Positions 33,353-41,670 of a stretch of DNA of 48,404 nt are shown here, piece after piece. Numbering within the stretch: the stretch's first letter is position 1; each line of letters opens with the position of its first letter. The stretch lies in contig JAFRZX010000031.1 of NCBI GenBank assembly GCA_017442315.1, positions 1 through 48,404 on the forward strand. The letters are read 5' to 3'. Made by a program: the position numbers and the translations under genes. The notes beneath the pieces are model-generated. The model ran no database searches, had not been told where the DNA came from, and worked only from the letters and a program-made list of their open reading frames with translations. The DNA is from Bacteroidales bacterium (GTDB lineage Bacteria; Bacteroidota; Bacteroidia; Bacteroidales; UBA932).

Positions 33353-35687
33353 ATTCATTCTTCAGAGACTCCACAGGATTGCTCCTTGAAATCTGAATGC
33401 TGTTGAATATCACGCATCCGGATACCAGGAGGATGATCGCAACGTCCGCAAGGATGAAGAACCAAGGTGAGAGCGCGATCTTCTCCGAGAAGTTCCTGAG
33501 CCATGCTGATGCCGCGAAGTAAGCACCTACGTTTCCGAGGATGATTGCCGGAATGCTGAGCTTCATGATTTCCGTCACATATATTCCCATTATCTCCTTG
33601 ACTGTCGCTCCGTTGATCTTGCGGACAGCCATCTCCTTGCTCCTTCGCTGCGACTCGTCACGGACATATCCGATGAGTCCGAAAAGGGCGATGATTATAG
33701 AGACCAGACAGCCTATGATGACCGTATTCCTCATCCTTCTTTCGCTGGAATAGGCCTCCCGCATGGAGTCTTTGTAAGACTTCACTATCACATCCTTGTT
33801 CTCTATCCTCGACTGAATCACTTCTTCCACCTTTGCCATCATCTCCGTAGTGACTTCCGACACCTTGATTGCCATGAACGGCATATAGTCCTTTCCCACC
33901 TCTCCATAGAACTTGATGCTGGCGCGTGTGTCCTGATTGGTCAGAGTGTTGATCCTGTAATCCTTATACACTCCGCTGATCGTTACCGCACCGATCTGGT
34001 CGTCATGTTCAGTGATATATACCTGCTTTCCTACTGCTCCGTCGCTCCAGTCCCTGAACTCCATCATCTTCTCCACGAAACTCTCGCTCACAGCGATCTC
34101 TGTCGGTGACTGAGGATATCGGCCTTCTATGAATGGAATCTCAAGCATTTCAAACAGCCCTGCTGATCCACAATACTGGTCGGCGATATTGAAAAGGTTT
34201 TCCTGACCGTTGTCAAGCAGATACACATTGTTTCCTGATGACGAATCAAGAGGAAGCGTATAGGACACCTGAACATCAAGCACTCCGGGAACAAGCTTAA
34301 GGTCATTCATTATTCCCTGATGAACGCTTCGGTCTGTTCCGGTAAGCACCGTCCAGAGAAGATCATCATATTCATATCCCGGCTTGTCATTCACAGCCTT
34401 GTTGTACTGTGCGGAGATCACACCCATCAATGTGAGCAAAAGCGCACAGATCCCGGTCTGGATGAAAAGGAGTCCCAGTTTCCATATCTTCTTGTTCTCC
34501 TTGTAGTTTCTGATGGCTGCTCCGGCAGGAATCTTCGAATAGAGATAGCCTGGCACAAGCGCTGCAATGAAGAATACAGCCAGTATGACCCCTACGACTG
34601 TTATATATGTACCTCTTACAAGAAGGGCATCGACAGGAACTCCGACGATATCCTCTATTACAGTCTGAAGCGAAAGCACGATAGCAACAACCACGACCAA
34701 TGCCGCCGCGACATCAACTGCCGCTTCCTTGAACATGATTCCGTAGATGTTTGCGCCTGCTGCTCCATAGCACTTGCGTACTCCCATCTCCTTTGATCTC
34801 TTCACCAGAGCGGATACTGACATCAGGATATAGTTCAGGAGCGAAATCAGGATGAGAAGTATGGCTACGACGGTCAGTATGACCATCATGTTCTTCATTC
34901 TCGCAGAAGATATGTGCTCACCCTTCAGAGGGGCAAGGAAAAAATGAATGTCAAATCCAGAAGTCTCTGCCATCTGCTTCAACTCCGGCGGATAGTTTTT
35001 CTCCTGCATCAGCCTGATCGCCGGTGCAAGCATGTCTGGCTCGGTGCCTTCTGACAGTCTTACATATCCTCTGTAACGATCATTTCCGAACCAGTTCTCT
35101 GTAGAGGATGCGACAAGGCTGGCCATGGATATGATCACGTCGTTCCTGATAGAACTGTGATGCGGGAAATCCTTGAATACACCGCCGATCTCTACCTTGA
35201 AGTTCGGCATCTCCTCGTTGTATATGGTCTGACCGACAGCTTCTGACACTCCGCCAAGTTTCTCGGCAAAGGACTCGGATACCATCGCCACAGCGATTTT
35301 CGTGAATGCCTCCTTTGGATTTCCGGAGAGTATCTCGGTGTTGAAGACATCAAAGAAACTCGTATCCGCAACAATACATTCTCCGTTGATGACATTCTTC
35401 TGCTCGTCGATGAACTTGTCGCTGTTGAAGATGAATGTCCATCTTGTAGCCACTTCCACACCAGGAACGTGTTCCTTGAATCCAGGAGCGATGGCTCCCG
35501 AAATCTGCGGGAAATCCTTGTCCTCTCCGTGCTGTGTATATACAGTGCGTATCTGGTATATCTGATTGTAATCAGCATAGCAGGTGTCATAACTCATCTC
35601 ATAGCATACCTTCGCTATCAGAATCAGACCGATGGCCACTCCCGTACCGAGAGACAGCGCCTTTATTATTGTTTCCTTGATTTTCAT
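33351..35687 (-). CDS. FtsX/MacB-type ABC transporter permease
   Basis: This 778-residue paralogue has an N-terminal helix (about 7-28), a periplasmic MacB-type domain, three central helices (about 275-395), a further helix (LGLLFIQTGICALLLTLMGV), a second periplasmic domain and three C-terminal helices. FtsX loops read EMGVRKCYGAAGANI and EMAVRKINGATVKEI, and the C-terminus is NPVESLKNE. It lies between the HlyD gene upstream and the ATPase downstream, the canonical place for the permease of a MacAB-TolC-like exporter, though separated from both by repeat arrays. Substrate unknown. Confidence 0.92.
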   Translation of the reverse strand: MKIKETIIKALSLGTGVAIGLILIAKVCYEMSYDTCYADYNQIYQIRTVYTQHGEDKDFPQISGAIAPGFKEHVPGVEVATRWTFIFNSDKFIDEQKNVINGECIVADTSFFDVFNTEILSGNPKEAFTKIAVAMVSESFAEKLGGVSEAVGQTIYNEEMPNFKVEIGGVFKDFPHHSSIRNDVIISMASLVASSTENWFGNDRYRGYVRLSEGTEPDMLAPAIRLMQEKNYPPELKQMAETSGFDIHFFLAPLKGEHISSARMKNMMVILTVVAILLILISLLNYILMSVSALVKRSKEMGVRKCYGAAGANIYGIMFKEAAVDVAAALVVVVAIVLSLQTVIEDIVGVPVDALLVRGTYITVVGVILAVFFIAALVPGYLYSKIPAGAAIRNYKENKKIWKLGLLFIQTGICALLLTLMGVISAQYNKAVNDKPGYEYDDLLWTVLTGTDRSVHQGIMNDLKLVPGVLDVQVSYTLPLDSSSGNNVYLLDNGQENLFNIADQYCGSAGLFEMLEIPFIEGRYPQSPTEIAVSESFVEKMMEFRDWSDGAVGKQVYITEHDDQIGAVTISGVYKDYRINTLTNQDTRASIKFYGEVGKDYMPFMAIKVSEVTTEMMAKVEEVIQSRIENKDVIVKSYKDSMREAYSSERRMRNTVIIGCLVSIIIALFGLIGYVRDESQRRSKEMAVRKINGATVKEIMGIYVTEIMKLSIPAIILGNVGAYFAASAWLRNFSEKIALSPWFFILADVAIILLVSGCVIFNSIQISRSNPVESLKNE

Positions 35688-35818
35688 GTGTCTGCCAAAT
35701 GTTTGATATTCAGGGTTTTTGTGTATTTATCCTGCCTCCCCTGATCTGCAGGATGTTTGCTTGAACTGGTTGAGGGCCAGCTGGTTACGTGGCGAGGGGT
35801 GGGGGACGTTTGGTTTTA

Positions 35819-36009
35819 GATCCCCGATCAGGTCGGGGATGACGTGCTGGGATGAGATCCCCGATCAAGTCGGGGATGACGTGCTGATCAGGTCGGGGAT
35901 GACGTGCTGGTCAAGTCGGGGATGACGTGCTGGGATGAGATCCCCGATCAAGTCGGGGATGACGTTTGGGATGACGTTTGTTTCGTCATTGCCGGCTTGA
36001 CCGGCAATC
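35819..36009. repeat. Palindromic repeat array E
   Basis: Three complete elements with stem ATCCCCGA/TCGGGGAT at 35819-35843, 35856-35880 and 35939-35963 alternate with half-elements (GCTGATCAGGTCGGGGATGACG, GCTGGTCAAGTCGGGGATGACG types). One plus-oriented element with stem ATTGCCGG/CCGGCAAT at 35985-36009 closes the array, 4 nt from the HlyD stop. Region 35688-35818 before it holds nothing I can recognise. Confidence 0.88.
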
Positions 36010-36012
36010 ACG

Positions 36013-37293
36013 TCAGAATAACAGCACCTCATTATCACCAAAATTATCATATCCCGAAGTTATCACTTTTTCTCCGGCTTCCAATCCTTCGAGTACTTCA
36101 TAGAACTGCGGGTTCTGACGTCCTATCCTGATCTCACGGCGCACAGCTTTTCTTCCTTCAAGATCCGCCACATATATCCACTTCCCTCCGGTCTTCTGGT
36201 AGAATGTGCCACGAGGTATAAGGATGGCCTTTTCCGGCTGTCCGAGCTGCAGGTTGAGATAGTAGGTCTGACCTGTCCTTATGTTTGTCGGCTGCTCACC
36301 GCTGAACTTGAAGTCTGCCTTGAACTTGCCCTCACGCACTTCAGGATATACCTTCCTGATAACAGCATCATATGTTTCGTTCTGACGCTCGAAAGATGCA
36401 GAAAGACCCGCGGAAACTCTGTCTATATAATGTTCATCTATCTGTGCCTCAATCTTATAACTTTCCAGTTCGTTGATCTGACCTATCTTCGTGCCGCTGG
36501 CAATCGATTGACCTAAAACCACGTCAAGAAGTCCGAGCTCTCCGTCTATCGGAGCCTTGATGGTGAGATTATCCTTCCTGCGGCGTATCATCTGCATGTT
36601 AAGGCGCATATTGTCCAGACTTTCCTCCATCTGCTTGATCTCCACTCCGCGATACAGACTGTCCTGAGTAGCGCGCTCCTTGACAAGTTCCAGCCTTCCT
36701 GCGGCAAGTTCGTAATCTTCCTGTGCTGTGAGATATTCTTCTCGTGCAATCAGTTTTTCCTCGTACAGGACCTTGTTCTGCTCGTATTTGCGACGGAGAC
36801 GCTTTACCTCTATCTGCAGCTGGAGTTTCTCCTGCTGTACGCTCAGCCTCTGCTGTTCCATGGAGATCATGGTGTTGCGTAGAAGGTTCTCCTTTTCTGC
36901 CAGTTCAGCCTCGGAATTCAGGATCTGCAGGTCGAGATTGTCATTGTTCAGACGGAGAATCTCATCCCCTGCATTCACTTTGGAACCTTCCTCGATGATG
37001 ATTTCTTTCACTATACCCCCTTCCTGCGGACTTATCTGGATGGTTGTCATCGGTTGCACCTGTCCGCTGATGCGGATGTAGTCGTTGAACTCTCCACTGC
37101 GTACCTCGTTTATCGCAAGTGTGTCTCCATTGACTCGGAGTGTGCTTGCATCATCTCGGAATATGAGCCATAGTATGAACATTGCCATAAAGACGCTGAA
37201 CCAATATGGCAGGGCCTTTCTGGTAAAGGCCACCGCAATTCCTTTCTTCTTTTCGATTATCTTGTCCATGATTTTTATTGATTTCTTTTTCAT
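36013..37293 (-). CDS. HlyD/MacA-like periplasmic adaptor protein
   Basis: This 426-residue membrane-fusion protein has one membrane helix (about 30-46, YWFSVFMAMFILWLIF), a lipoyl/biotinyl half-motif (ISPQEGGIVKEIIIEEGSKVNAGDEILRL region, about 87-115), and a long coiled coil (about 118-240, many Glu/Lys/Leu heptads). The second lipoyl half is IKAPIDGELGLLDVVLGQSIASGTKIG, and beta-barrel and C-terminal domains follow. It joins an inner-membrane pump to a TolC channel. An alternative start is the Met at codon 9 (37269). It lies 103 nt downstream of the TolC gene in the same direction, so TolC-HlyD-permease-ATPase form one export system. Confidence 0.93.
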   Translation of the reverse strand: MKKKSIKIMDKIIEKKKGIAVAFTRKALPYWFSVFMAMFILWLIFRDDASTLRVNGDTLAINEVRSGEFNDYIRISGQVQPMTTIQISPQEGGIVKEIIIEEGSKVNAGDEILRLNNDNLDLQILNSEAELAEKENLLRNTMISMEQQRLSVQQEKLQLQIEVKRLRRKYEQNKVLYEEKLIAREEYLTAQEDYELAAGRLELVKERATQDSLYRGVEIKQMEESLDNMRLNMQMIRRRKDNLTIKAPIDGELGLLDVVLGQSIASGTKIGQINELESYKIEAQIDEHYIDRVSAGLSASFERQNETYDAVIRKVYPEVREGKFKADFKFSGEQPTNIRTGQTYYLNLQLGQPEKAILIPRGTFYQKTGGKWIYVADLEGRKAVRREIRIGRQNPQFYEVLEGLEAGEKVITSGYDNFGDNEVLLF

Positions 37294-37396
37294 TTGCTTA
37301 TGATAGCATGAGGAGACATTTTCATACCCCTCTGCGTAAGGTAACAGACTGCTGAAGCAGGAGCAGAATGTGGCCTATGGAATAAACAGACATCAG

Positions 37397-38746
37397 CTAT
37401 TGATTTATATAACTTATACCATTATAATACTTTACCACGCTGCGTTTGAGGTAGAGTTTCAGAAGTGCATCCAATCTGTTCGTCTCTGCATTCAGCCAGT
37501 TGTCCGACGCTTTCTGGAAATCTAATGCAGATATAAGACCTTGTTCCAGTCTTTTGAGATTCAGTCTATAGGCCTCTTCATGTAATATGGCCATTTTGTC
37601 TGCTTGATGGAATGCTGCAGATGCTCCTTCGCAGTCTTGGATTGCACGTATGACTTCAGCTTCGACTTCTCTGGTTTTCTGCTCATATTCCAAAGAAGTT
37701 CTTTTGTATGCATTCTTTTTCCGTCTGAGATTCGAGAATGTTGAAAGCCTGTCAAAGATAGGGAAACTGAGAGACATCTGTATGTATTCACCGCCGTTGT
37801 TTCTGAACTGGCTATGAAAAGGTGCAGGAACATATCCGGCTTGTCCAGGGTATGTATAATAGCTGGTGGACCAGCCCGCATTCAGTGATATGGCAGGAGT
37901 GAATCTCCATTTAGCTGTCTTAAGGTCCAGCTTGGCATTCTCCAAATTGCCTTTTGCTATTGCAATGGAAGGAAGGGTCTTCAATGCCGAACTGATTATC
38001 TGTTCCTTATCATGGGCAGGAACCACTAAGACAGGCACATCATCATCTGCCATTGAAGTGTCTATTTCGAGCTTTTCCTCCAGTGGCCAGAACATAAGGT
38101 CTTTAAGTGTCAACAGGGCATCGGTCAGTCCGTTCTCAGCCGATACCATCTGATATTGCCTGTCTGCAAGCTCGGCTTCCATTTCGATCACATCGGTATA
38201 TCCCTTTTGTCCGAGTTCTTCCTGTTTTCTTGCCAGTGCAAGTGCATCGCCTGCTGTATTGACCTGCAATGCCAGAATTTTATAAAGCTTTTGAAAATAT
38301 ACCACATTATAATAGGATTCCATGACTGCAAGACATAGTTCATCTCTGATCAGGTTTTCACGATCCACCCCTATCTTAATGGCGGTTCGGCTGATCTTCA
38401 TATTATTTAAAGCAGAGAATCCGTTGAATATGGTAATTGCTCCTGATATTGAGTATCCGTTATTCAGTGATGTAGTAGATACATATGTGTTCGTTTCCGG
38501 GTCAACTGAGCGTCCGAAATTAGAATATACATATGTCCCCGCCGAGATGTCCGGTGTAAAGGCTTTAAGAATTGCATCCCTGCGCGATATGCGCTCATCA
38601 TCTGTAAAGGTTTTCTGTTCCCTTATCTTCATTGAATTTTCCACAGCATATTCCATACATTGCTTCAATGACATGGTCTGCTGAGCCAGTGATGCGCCAT
38701 TAATACATATCAAAAGAACAGATATTGCTATTATCTTCCGAGTCAT
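37397..38746 (-). CDS. TolC-family outer-membrane efflux protein
   Basis: This 449-residue protein has a signal peptide (MTRKIIAISVLLICINGASLAQ) and two outer-membrane-efflux repeats rich in long helices, with the usual MSLKQCMEYAVENS opening and LFNGF-like turn (ITIFNGFSALNNMKISRTAI). There is no lipobox, unlike the OprM homologue at 41671. It forms the trimeric exit duct for the ABC/HlyD exporter. It is the first gene of the cluster, and its upstream region carries the putative sigma-54 promoter. Confidence 0.93.
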   Translation of the reverse strand: MTRKIIAISVLLICINGASLAQQTMSLKQCMEYAVENSMKIREQKTFTDDERISRRDAILKAFTPDISAGTYVYSNFGRSVDPETNTYVSTTSLNNGYSISGAITIFNGFSALNNMKISRTAIKIGVDRENLIRDELCLAVMESYYNVVYFQKLYKILALQVNTAGDALALARKQEELGQKGYTDVIEMEAELADRQYQMVSAENGLTDALLTLKDLMFWPLEEKLEIDTSMADDDVPVLVVPAHDKEQIISSALKTLPSIAIAKGNLENAKLDLKTAKWRFTPAISLNAGWSTSYYTYPGQAGYVPAPFHSQFRNNGGEYIQMSLSFPIFDRLSTFSNLRRKKNAYKRTSLEYEQKTREVEAEVIRAIQDCEGASAAFHQADKMAILHEEAYRLNLKRLEQGLISALDFQKASDNWLNAETNRLDALLKLYLKRSVVKYYNGISYINQ

Positions 38747-38777
38747 ATTTTTTTGTCTGTTTGTTCTGTGTGTCGTG

Positions 38778-38876
38778 AAACATCCACTGTGCCATATTTG
38801 TAATTTATTGATTGTTAGTATGTTGTGTTTTCGTATGGATGCAGGTAGTGTAAAATAATCTTACATGATGTGTAAA
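38778..38876 (-). promoter_or_regulatory. Putative sigma-54 promoter and enhancer of tolC
   Basis: On the minus strand TGGCAC (38794-38789), N5 and ATGTTT (38783-38778) approximate the RpoN consensus TGGCAC-N5-TTGCA, with the start expected near 38768, 22 nt before the tolC ATG at 38746. Fifty nt upstream of TGGCAC is the array GTAG-TGTAAA-N5-CTTACA-N4-GTGTAAA (38845-38876), the same as that before the ABC ATPase. The -12 element lacks the usual GC, so the sigma-54 assignment is inferred from the -24 element, the twin site and the NtrC-like regulator. Confidence 0.62.
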
Positions 38877-38896
38877 ATCATGAAACTGTATGCAGC

Positions 38897-39583
38897 ATGG
38901 AATCTTTTTTGTTTGAGAGAATTTCAATTCTTGAAAACACGTACATCATGAGAAAAGATAGGAACTTCATGTATCTGGTATCTGAATACATCGGAATCGT
39001 TTCCCGCACATCATTCAGAATATTATGTGACAGAAAGGATAGCGATTATGTTACTGTACAGGTGTTTGTAATGCTTTGGAAGACTTATGGCAAAAAGAAA
39101 ATCAACTTGTCTTTTCGAGATTGGCTGATCCGGTATGCTTGTATTCTGTCGCGCCTAAGGATAACCCGCAGGCGTCTTATGTCTCTGGCAGGAATGGCTC
39201 CAGATCTTTTTGTATCTTCTAAACCAAAGGCTGAAGATTATGATGATTATGTCACGACACAGGCATGGGAGGTCTTTTGCAGGGCTTCAACTGCTATGAC
39301 TCCTATGCAGAGAATTGTTTTTACACTTATTTCTCTTGAAGGAATGAGAGTATCCGATGTGTCTGAAATATGCAGTCTGTTCAAGTTCAGAGTCATGCTT
39401 GCACATAAGAGAGCAGTCACTAAGGTCAGACAGGAACTTCACAAGTTCGGGAAAGACAGTGATTATGATGCCTATATCGGATTCATGAAGAAAGTGTCAG
39501 ATGATCTGGAGGATATTCATATGCTGGAAAAGATGATTTTTGAAAGAACGATTGTCTGTTCCAGTGCGTCAAATGTCCGTTAG
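38897..39583 (+). CDS. ECF-like RNA polymerase sigma factor
   Basis: This 228-residue protein has region 2-like sequence EYIGIVSRTSFRILCDRKDSDYVTVQVFVMLWK (its core matching the ECF pattern of an acidic-xVVQxVFxxLW block) and region 4-like MTPMQRIVFTLISLEGMRVSDVSEIC with a recognition helix near MLAHKRAVTKVRQEL. It is divergent and longer at the C-terminus than typical ECF factors. It is transcribed away from tolC, its start lying 20 nt from the tolC enhancer. No anti-sigma gene is adjacent. An alternative start is the Met at 38948. Confident of the fold, uncertain of activity. Confidence 0.75.
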   Translation: MESFLFERISILENTYIMRKDRNFMYLVSEYIGIVSRTSFRILCDRKDSDYVTVQVFVMLWKTYGKKKINLSFRDWLIRYACILSRLRITRRRLMSLAGMAPDLFVSSKPKAEDYDDYVTTQAWEVFCRASTAMTPMQRIVFTLISLEGMRVSDVSEICSLFKFRVMLAHKRAVTKVRQELHKFGKDSDYDAYIGFMKKVSDDLEDIHMLEKMIFERTIVCSSASNVR

Positions 39584-39657
39584 GAGTAATTTTATCCCAG
39601 ATGGAATATCATTTGCTGAGTGTGAGTGCAATCTGTTAAATACATCTTATAATTAAT

Positions 39658-40365
39658 ATGCAAAAGGAACAATCCAAGAGAATCCAGACCTCGATTCTCA
39701 ATTCTTTGGAAAAAAAGATTCTTGTGTGGCTGGCAGAAAGACAGCCGGTATGGATGACGTCAGATAAACTTACTGCAATCGGAGTGATTGGCTCTATAGT
39801 CGTTGCGGCAGGTTATATATTGTCCAACTATAATATAAACTGGTTGTGGCTGTCTTCTGCAGGATTCCTGATCAATTGGTACGGTGATTCTCTGGATGGA
39901 ACATTGGCAAGAGTACGTAACACCCAGAGACCTATCTACGGATTTTATCTTGATCATAATATAGATGGAATCACGATGACCATAATGTGTGTCGGTGCAG
40001 GCTTATCGGAGATGCTCAATCTTTATATCGCAATGGGAGTCCTGATCATATACCTGCTGCTGTCCATATCAGTGTATATCAATGCCCATCTTAAAGGAGA
40101 ATTCAAACTTACCTATGCAGGGATGGGACCTACTGAGTTTCGCCTGATTATGATAATCGTCAATACTTTGTTCATTTATATCGTTCCTTTACGTGAATAT
40201 ATCTGCCATTATACGATTTTTGGAACGGATGTAACATTCGGATCTTTTGACTTTATCGGCCTGGCAATACTTGTTGTATTGGTAGTAATACATCTGAACA
40301 ATTTCGTCCGTGATGCTAAAGGCTACGCCAAGACTGATCCTTTGAAAAAATGGGAAGGAAGATAG
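39658..40365 (+). CDS. CDP-alcohol phosphatidyltransferase family protein
   Basis: This 235-residue multi-pass membrane protein carries the complete catalytic signature D77-x2-D80-G81-x2-A84-R85-x9-G95-x3-D99-x3-D103 (in GDSLDGTLAR...GFYLDHNID). It has a soluble N-terminal helix and about six membrane segments. The family transfers a phosphatidyl or similar group from a CDP-linked donor to an alcohol, making phospholipid headgroups or related lipids; the acceptor cannot be told. It overlaps the GtrA gene by 16 nt, and the acyltransferase follows, so a three-gene envelope-lipid cassette is likely. Confidence 0.9.
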   Translation: MQKEQSKRIQTSILNSLEKKILVWLAERQPVWMTSDKLTAIGVIGSIVVAAGYILSNYNINWLWLSSAGFLINWYGDSLDGTLARVRNTQRPIYGFYLDHNIDGITMTIMCVGAGLSEMLNLYIAMGVLIIYLLLSISVYINAHLKGEFKLTYAGMGPTEFRLIMIIVNTLFIYIVPLREYICHYTIFGTDVTFGSFDFIGLAILVVLVVIHLNNFVRDAKGYAKTDPLKKWEGR

Positions 40366-40778
40366 AGCTGCTGAAGAAAATTCCTAAATTCATCCTGTCA
40401 AACGGTCTGGGTACAGCTGTTGATACGCTTGTACTCTGGCTGCTTTCACACTATGTGTTTAATTCCTATGCAGGAGACTATCTGTTGTCCCCATTCATAT
40501 CATTTGAATGTGCTGTTTTTACCAATTACCTATGTTCTTTTTTCTTTATCTGGAAAGACAGGGTAAAAAGACGTGATTCAATATATTTTATGAGAAGGTA
40601 TATCCTTTACAATATATCATCTACGGTGGTGTTCTTATTCAAAATGGGAATTTTGCTTCTTTTGGAGGCCGTGTTCGGGTGGAATGTGGTGATATGCAAT
40701 CTTGCCGCATTGTGTGTCTCTGGATTTGTCAATTTTTCTATGGGAGAATGGGTGATCTTCCGTAAGAGGTTTTCTTGA
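40350..40778 (+). CDS. GtrA-family membrane protein
   Basis: This 142-residue protein has four membrane helices with the usual GtrA pattern: FILSNGLGTAVDTLVLWLL, a second helix with FTNYLCSFFFIWKDR, and a last helix ending in NFSMGEWVIFRKRF. GtrA proteins are thought to flip or help translocate lipid-linked sugars across the inner membrane. The start overlaps the preceding gene by 16 nt. Linked here to lipid enzymes, it may handle an undecaprenyl- or lipid-linked sugar, which is inference. Confidence 0.9.
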   Translation: MGRKIELLKKIPKFILSNGLGTAVDTLVLWLLSHYVFNSYAGDYLLSPFISFECAVFTNYLCSFFFIWKDRVKRRDSIYFMRRYILYNISSTVVFLFKMGILLLLEAVFGWNVVICNLAALCVSGFVNFSMGEWVIFRKRFS

Positions 40779-40795
40779 ATGAAAGAATTGCAGTT

Positions 40796-41641
40796 ATGCC
40801 GTTGTTGTCTATAAAAGAACTTGAACAAGCATCCTCCATATTTCGTGGTAGGGTAGGTAATCATATAGGGCGCAGCCTCATGCGTATGCTGGATGTTGAT
40901 GGAATAAATCAGCTTTACGATAGGAATTCGCATCTTTCCGGGCCTGAATTTGCAGGCTCAGTACTGAGAGATGTTGGACTGAACTATACTTTATCCATAT
41001 TTTCATCGAGGTCCAGCAATCCATATGCGACGCTTTCCGATATGCTCCCTGACGGTCCGTTCATAACCATCAGCAATCATCCTTGCGGTCATCTTGACGG
41101 CATTTCGCTTGTTGACATTTTCGGTCATCTTCGTCCGGACTACAAGGTCATGGTCAATGACATTCTCGGCAGAATTACACCACTTGAAGAAAATTTCATA
41201 ACGGTTACTCCGACAGGAACACGGAGGACAGCCCCTACTTCAGCAAGCATCAGTGGCATAAGGGCAGCATTGCAGCATCTCAGATCCGGAGGAGCATTGG
41301 GACTATTTCCCTCCGGAGCAGTATCTGATTTAAGCATGAAGGATATGTCTGTACGTGACAGGAAGTGGCAGGAACCTGTCCTGCGTCTGATAAAGAAAGC
41401 CGGTGTACCGGTTCTGCCGGTTCATTTCCTTGACGGAAACTCAGATTTCTACTATGCTTTGGGACTTCTTAGCTGGAAAGTCAGACTTCTCAGACTTCCG
41501 GCTGAAGTATTCAATAAAAAGGGTAAGGAATTCCGTATATGTGTCGGTCCTTTGATCAGTCCGGCAATGCTTGATGCACTTCCTTTAGATGATGGGACAT
41601 TGGAAGTTTTCCTGCGTTCAAGTGTTTATCATTTGATATAG
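40796..41641 (+). CDS. PlsC-like lysophospholipid acyltransferase
   Basis: This protein has about 281 residues (the frame is open from a TTG at 40775, but the ATG at 40796, MPLLSIKEL, is preferred). Acyltransferase motif I reads ISNHPCGHLDGI, with the family variant HPxxGxxD spacing of hemolysin-type acyltransferases of Bacteroidota. LGLFPSGAVSDL is motif III (FPSG) and VPVLPVHFLDG is motif IV. Such enzymes acylate lyso-phospholipids or lyso-ornithine-type lipids at the membrane. It is the last gene of the lipid cassette; the convergent OprM gene ends 30 nt away. Confidence 0.85.
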   Translation: MPLLSIKELEQASSIFRGRVGNHIGRSLMRMLDVDGINQLYDRNSHLSGPEFAGSVLRDVGLNYTLSIFSSRSSNPYATLSDMLPDGPFITISNHPCGHLDGISLVDIFGHLRPDYKVMVNDILGRITPLEENFITVTPTGTRRTAPTSASISGIRAALQHLRSGGALGLFPSGAVSDLSMKDMSVRDRKWQEPVLRLIKKAGVPVLPVHFLDGNSDFYYALGLLSWKVRLLRLPAEVFNKKGKEFRICVGPLISPAMLDALPLDDGTLEVFLRSSVYHLI

Positions 41642-41670
41642 ATATGGATCGGTCTGCGGATGTACGGGAA

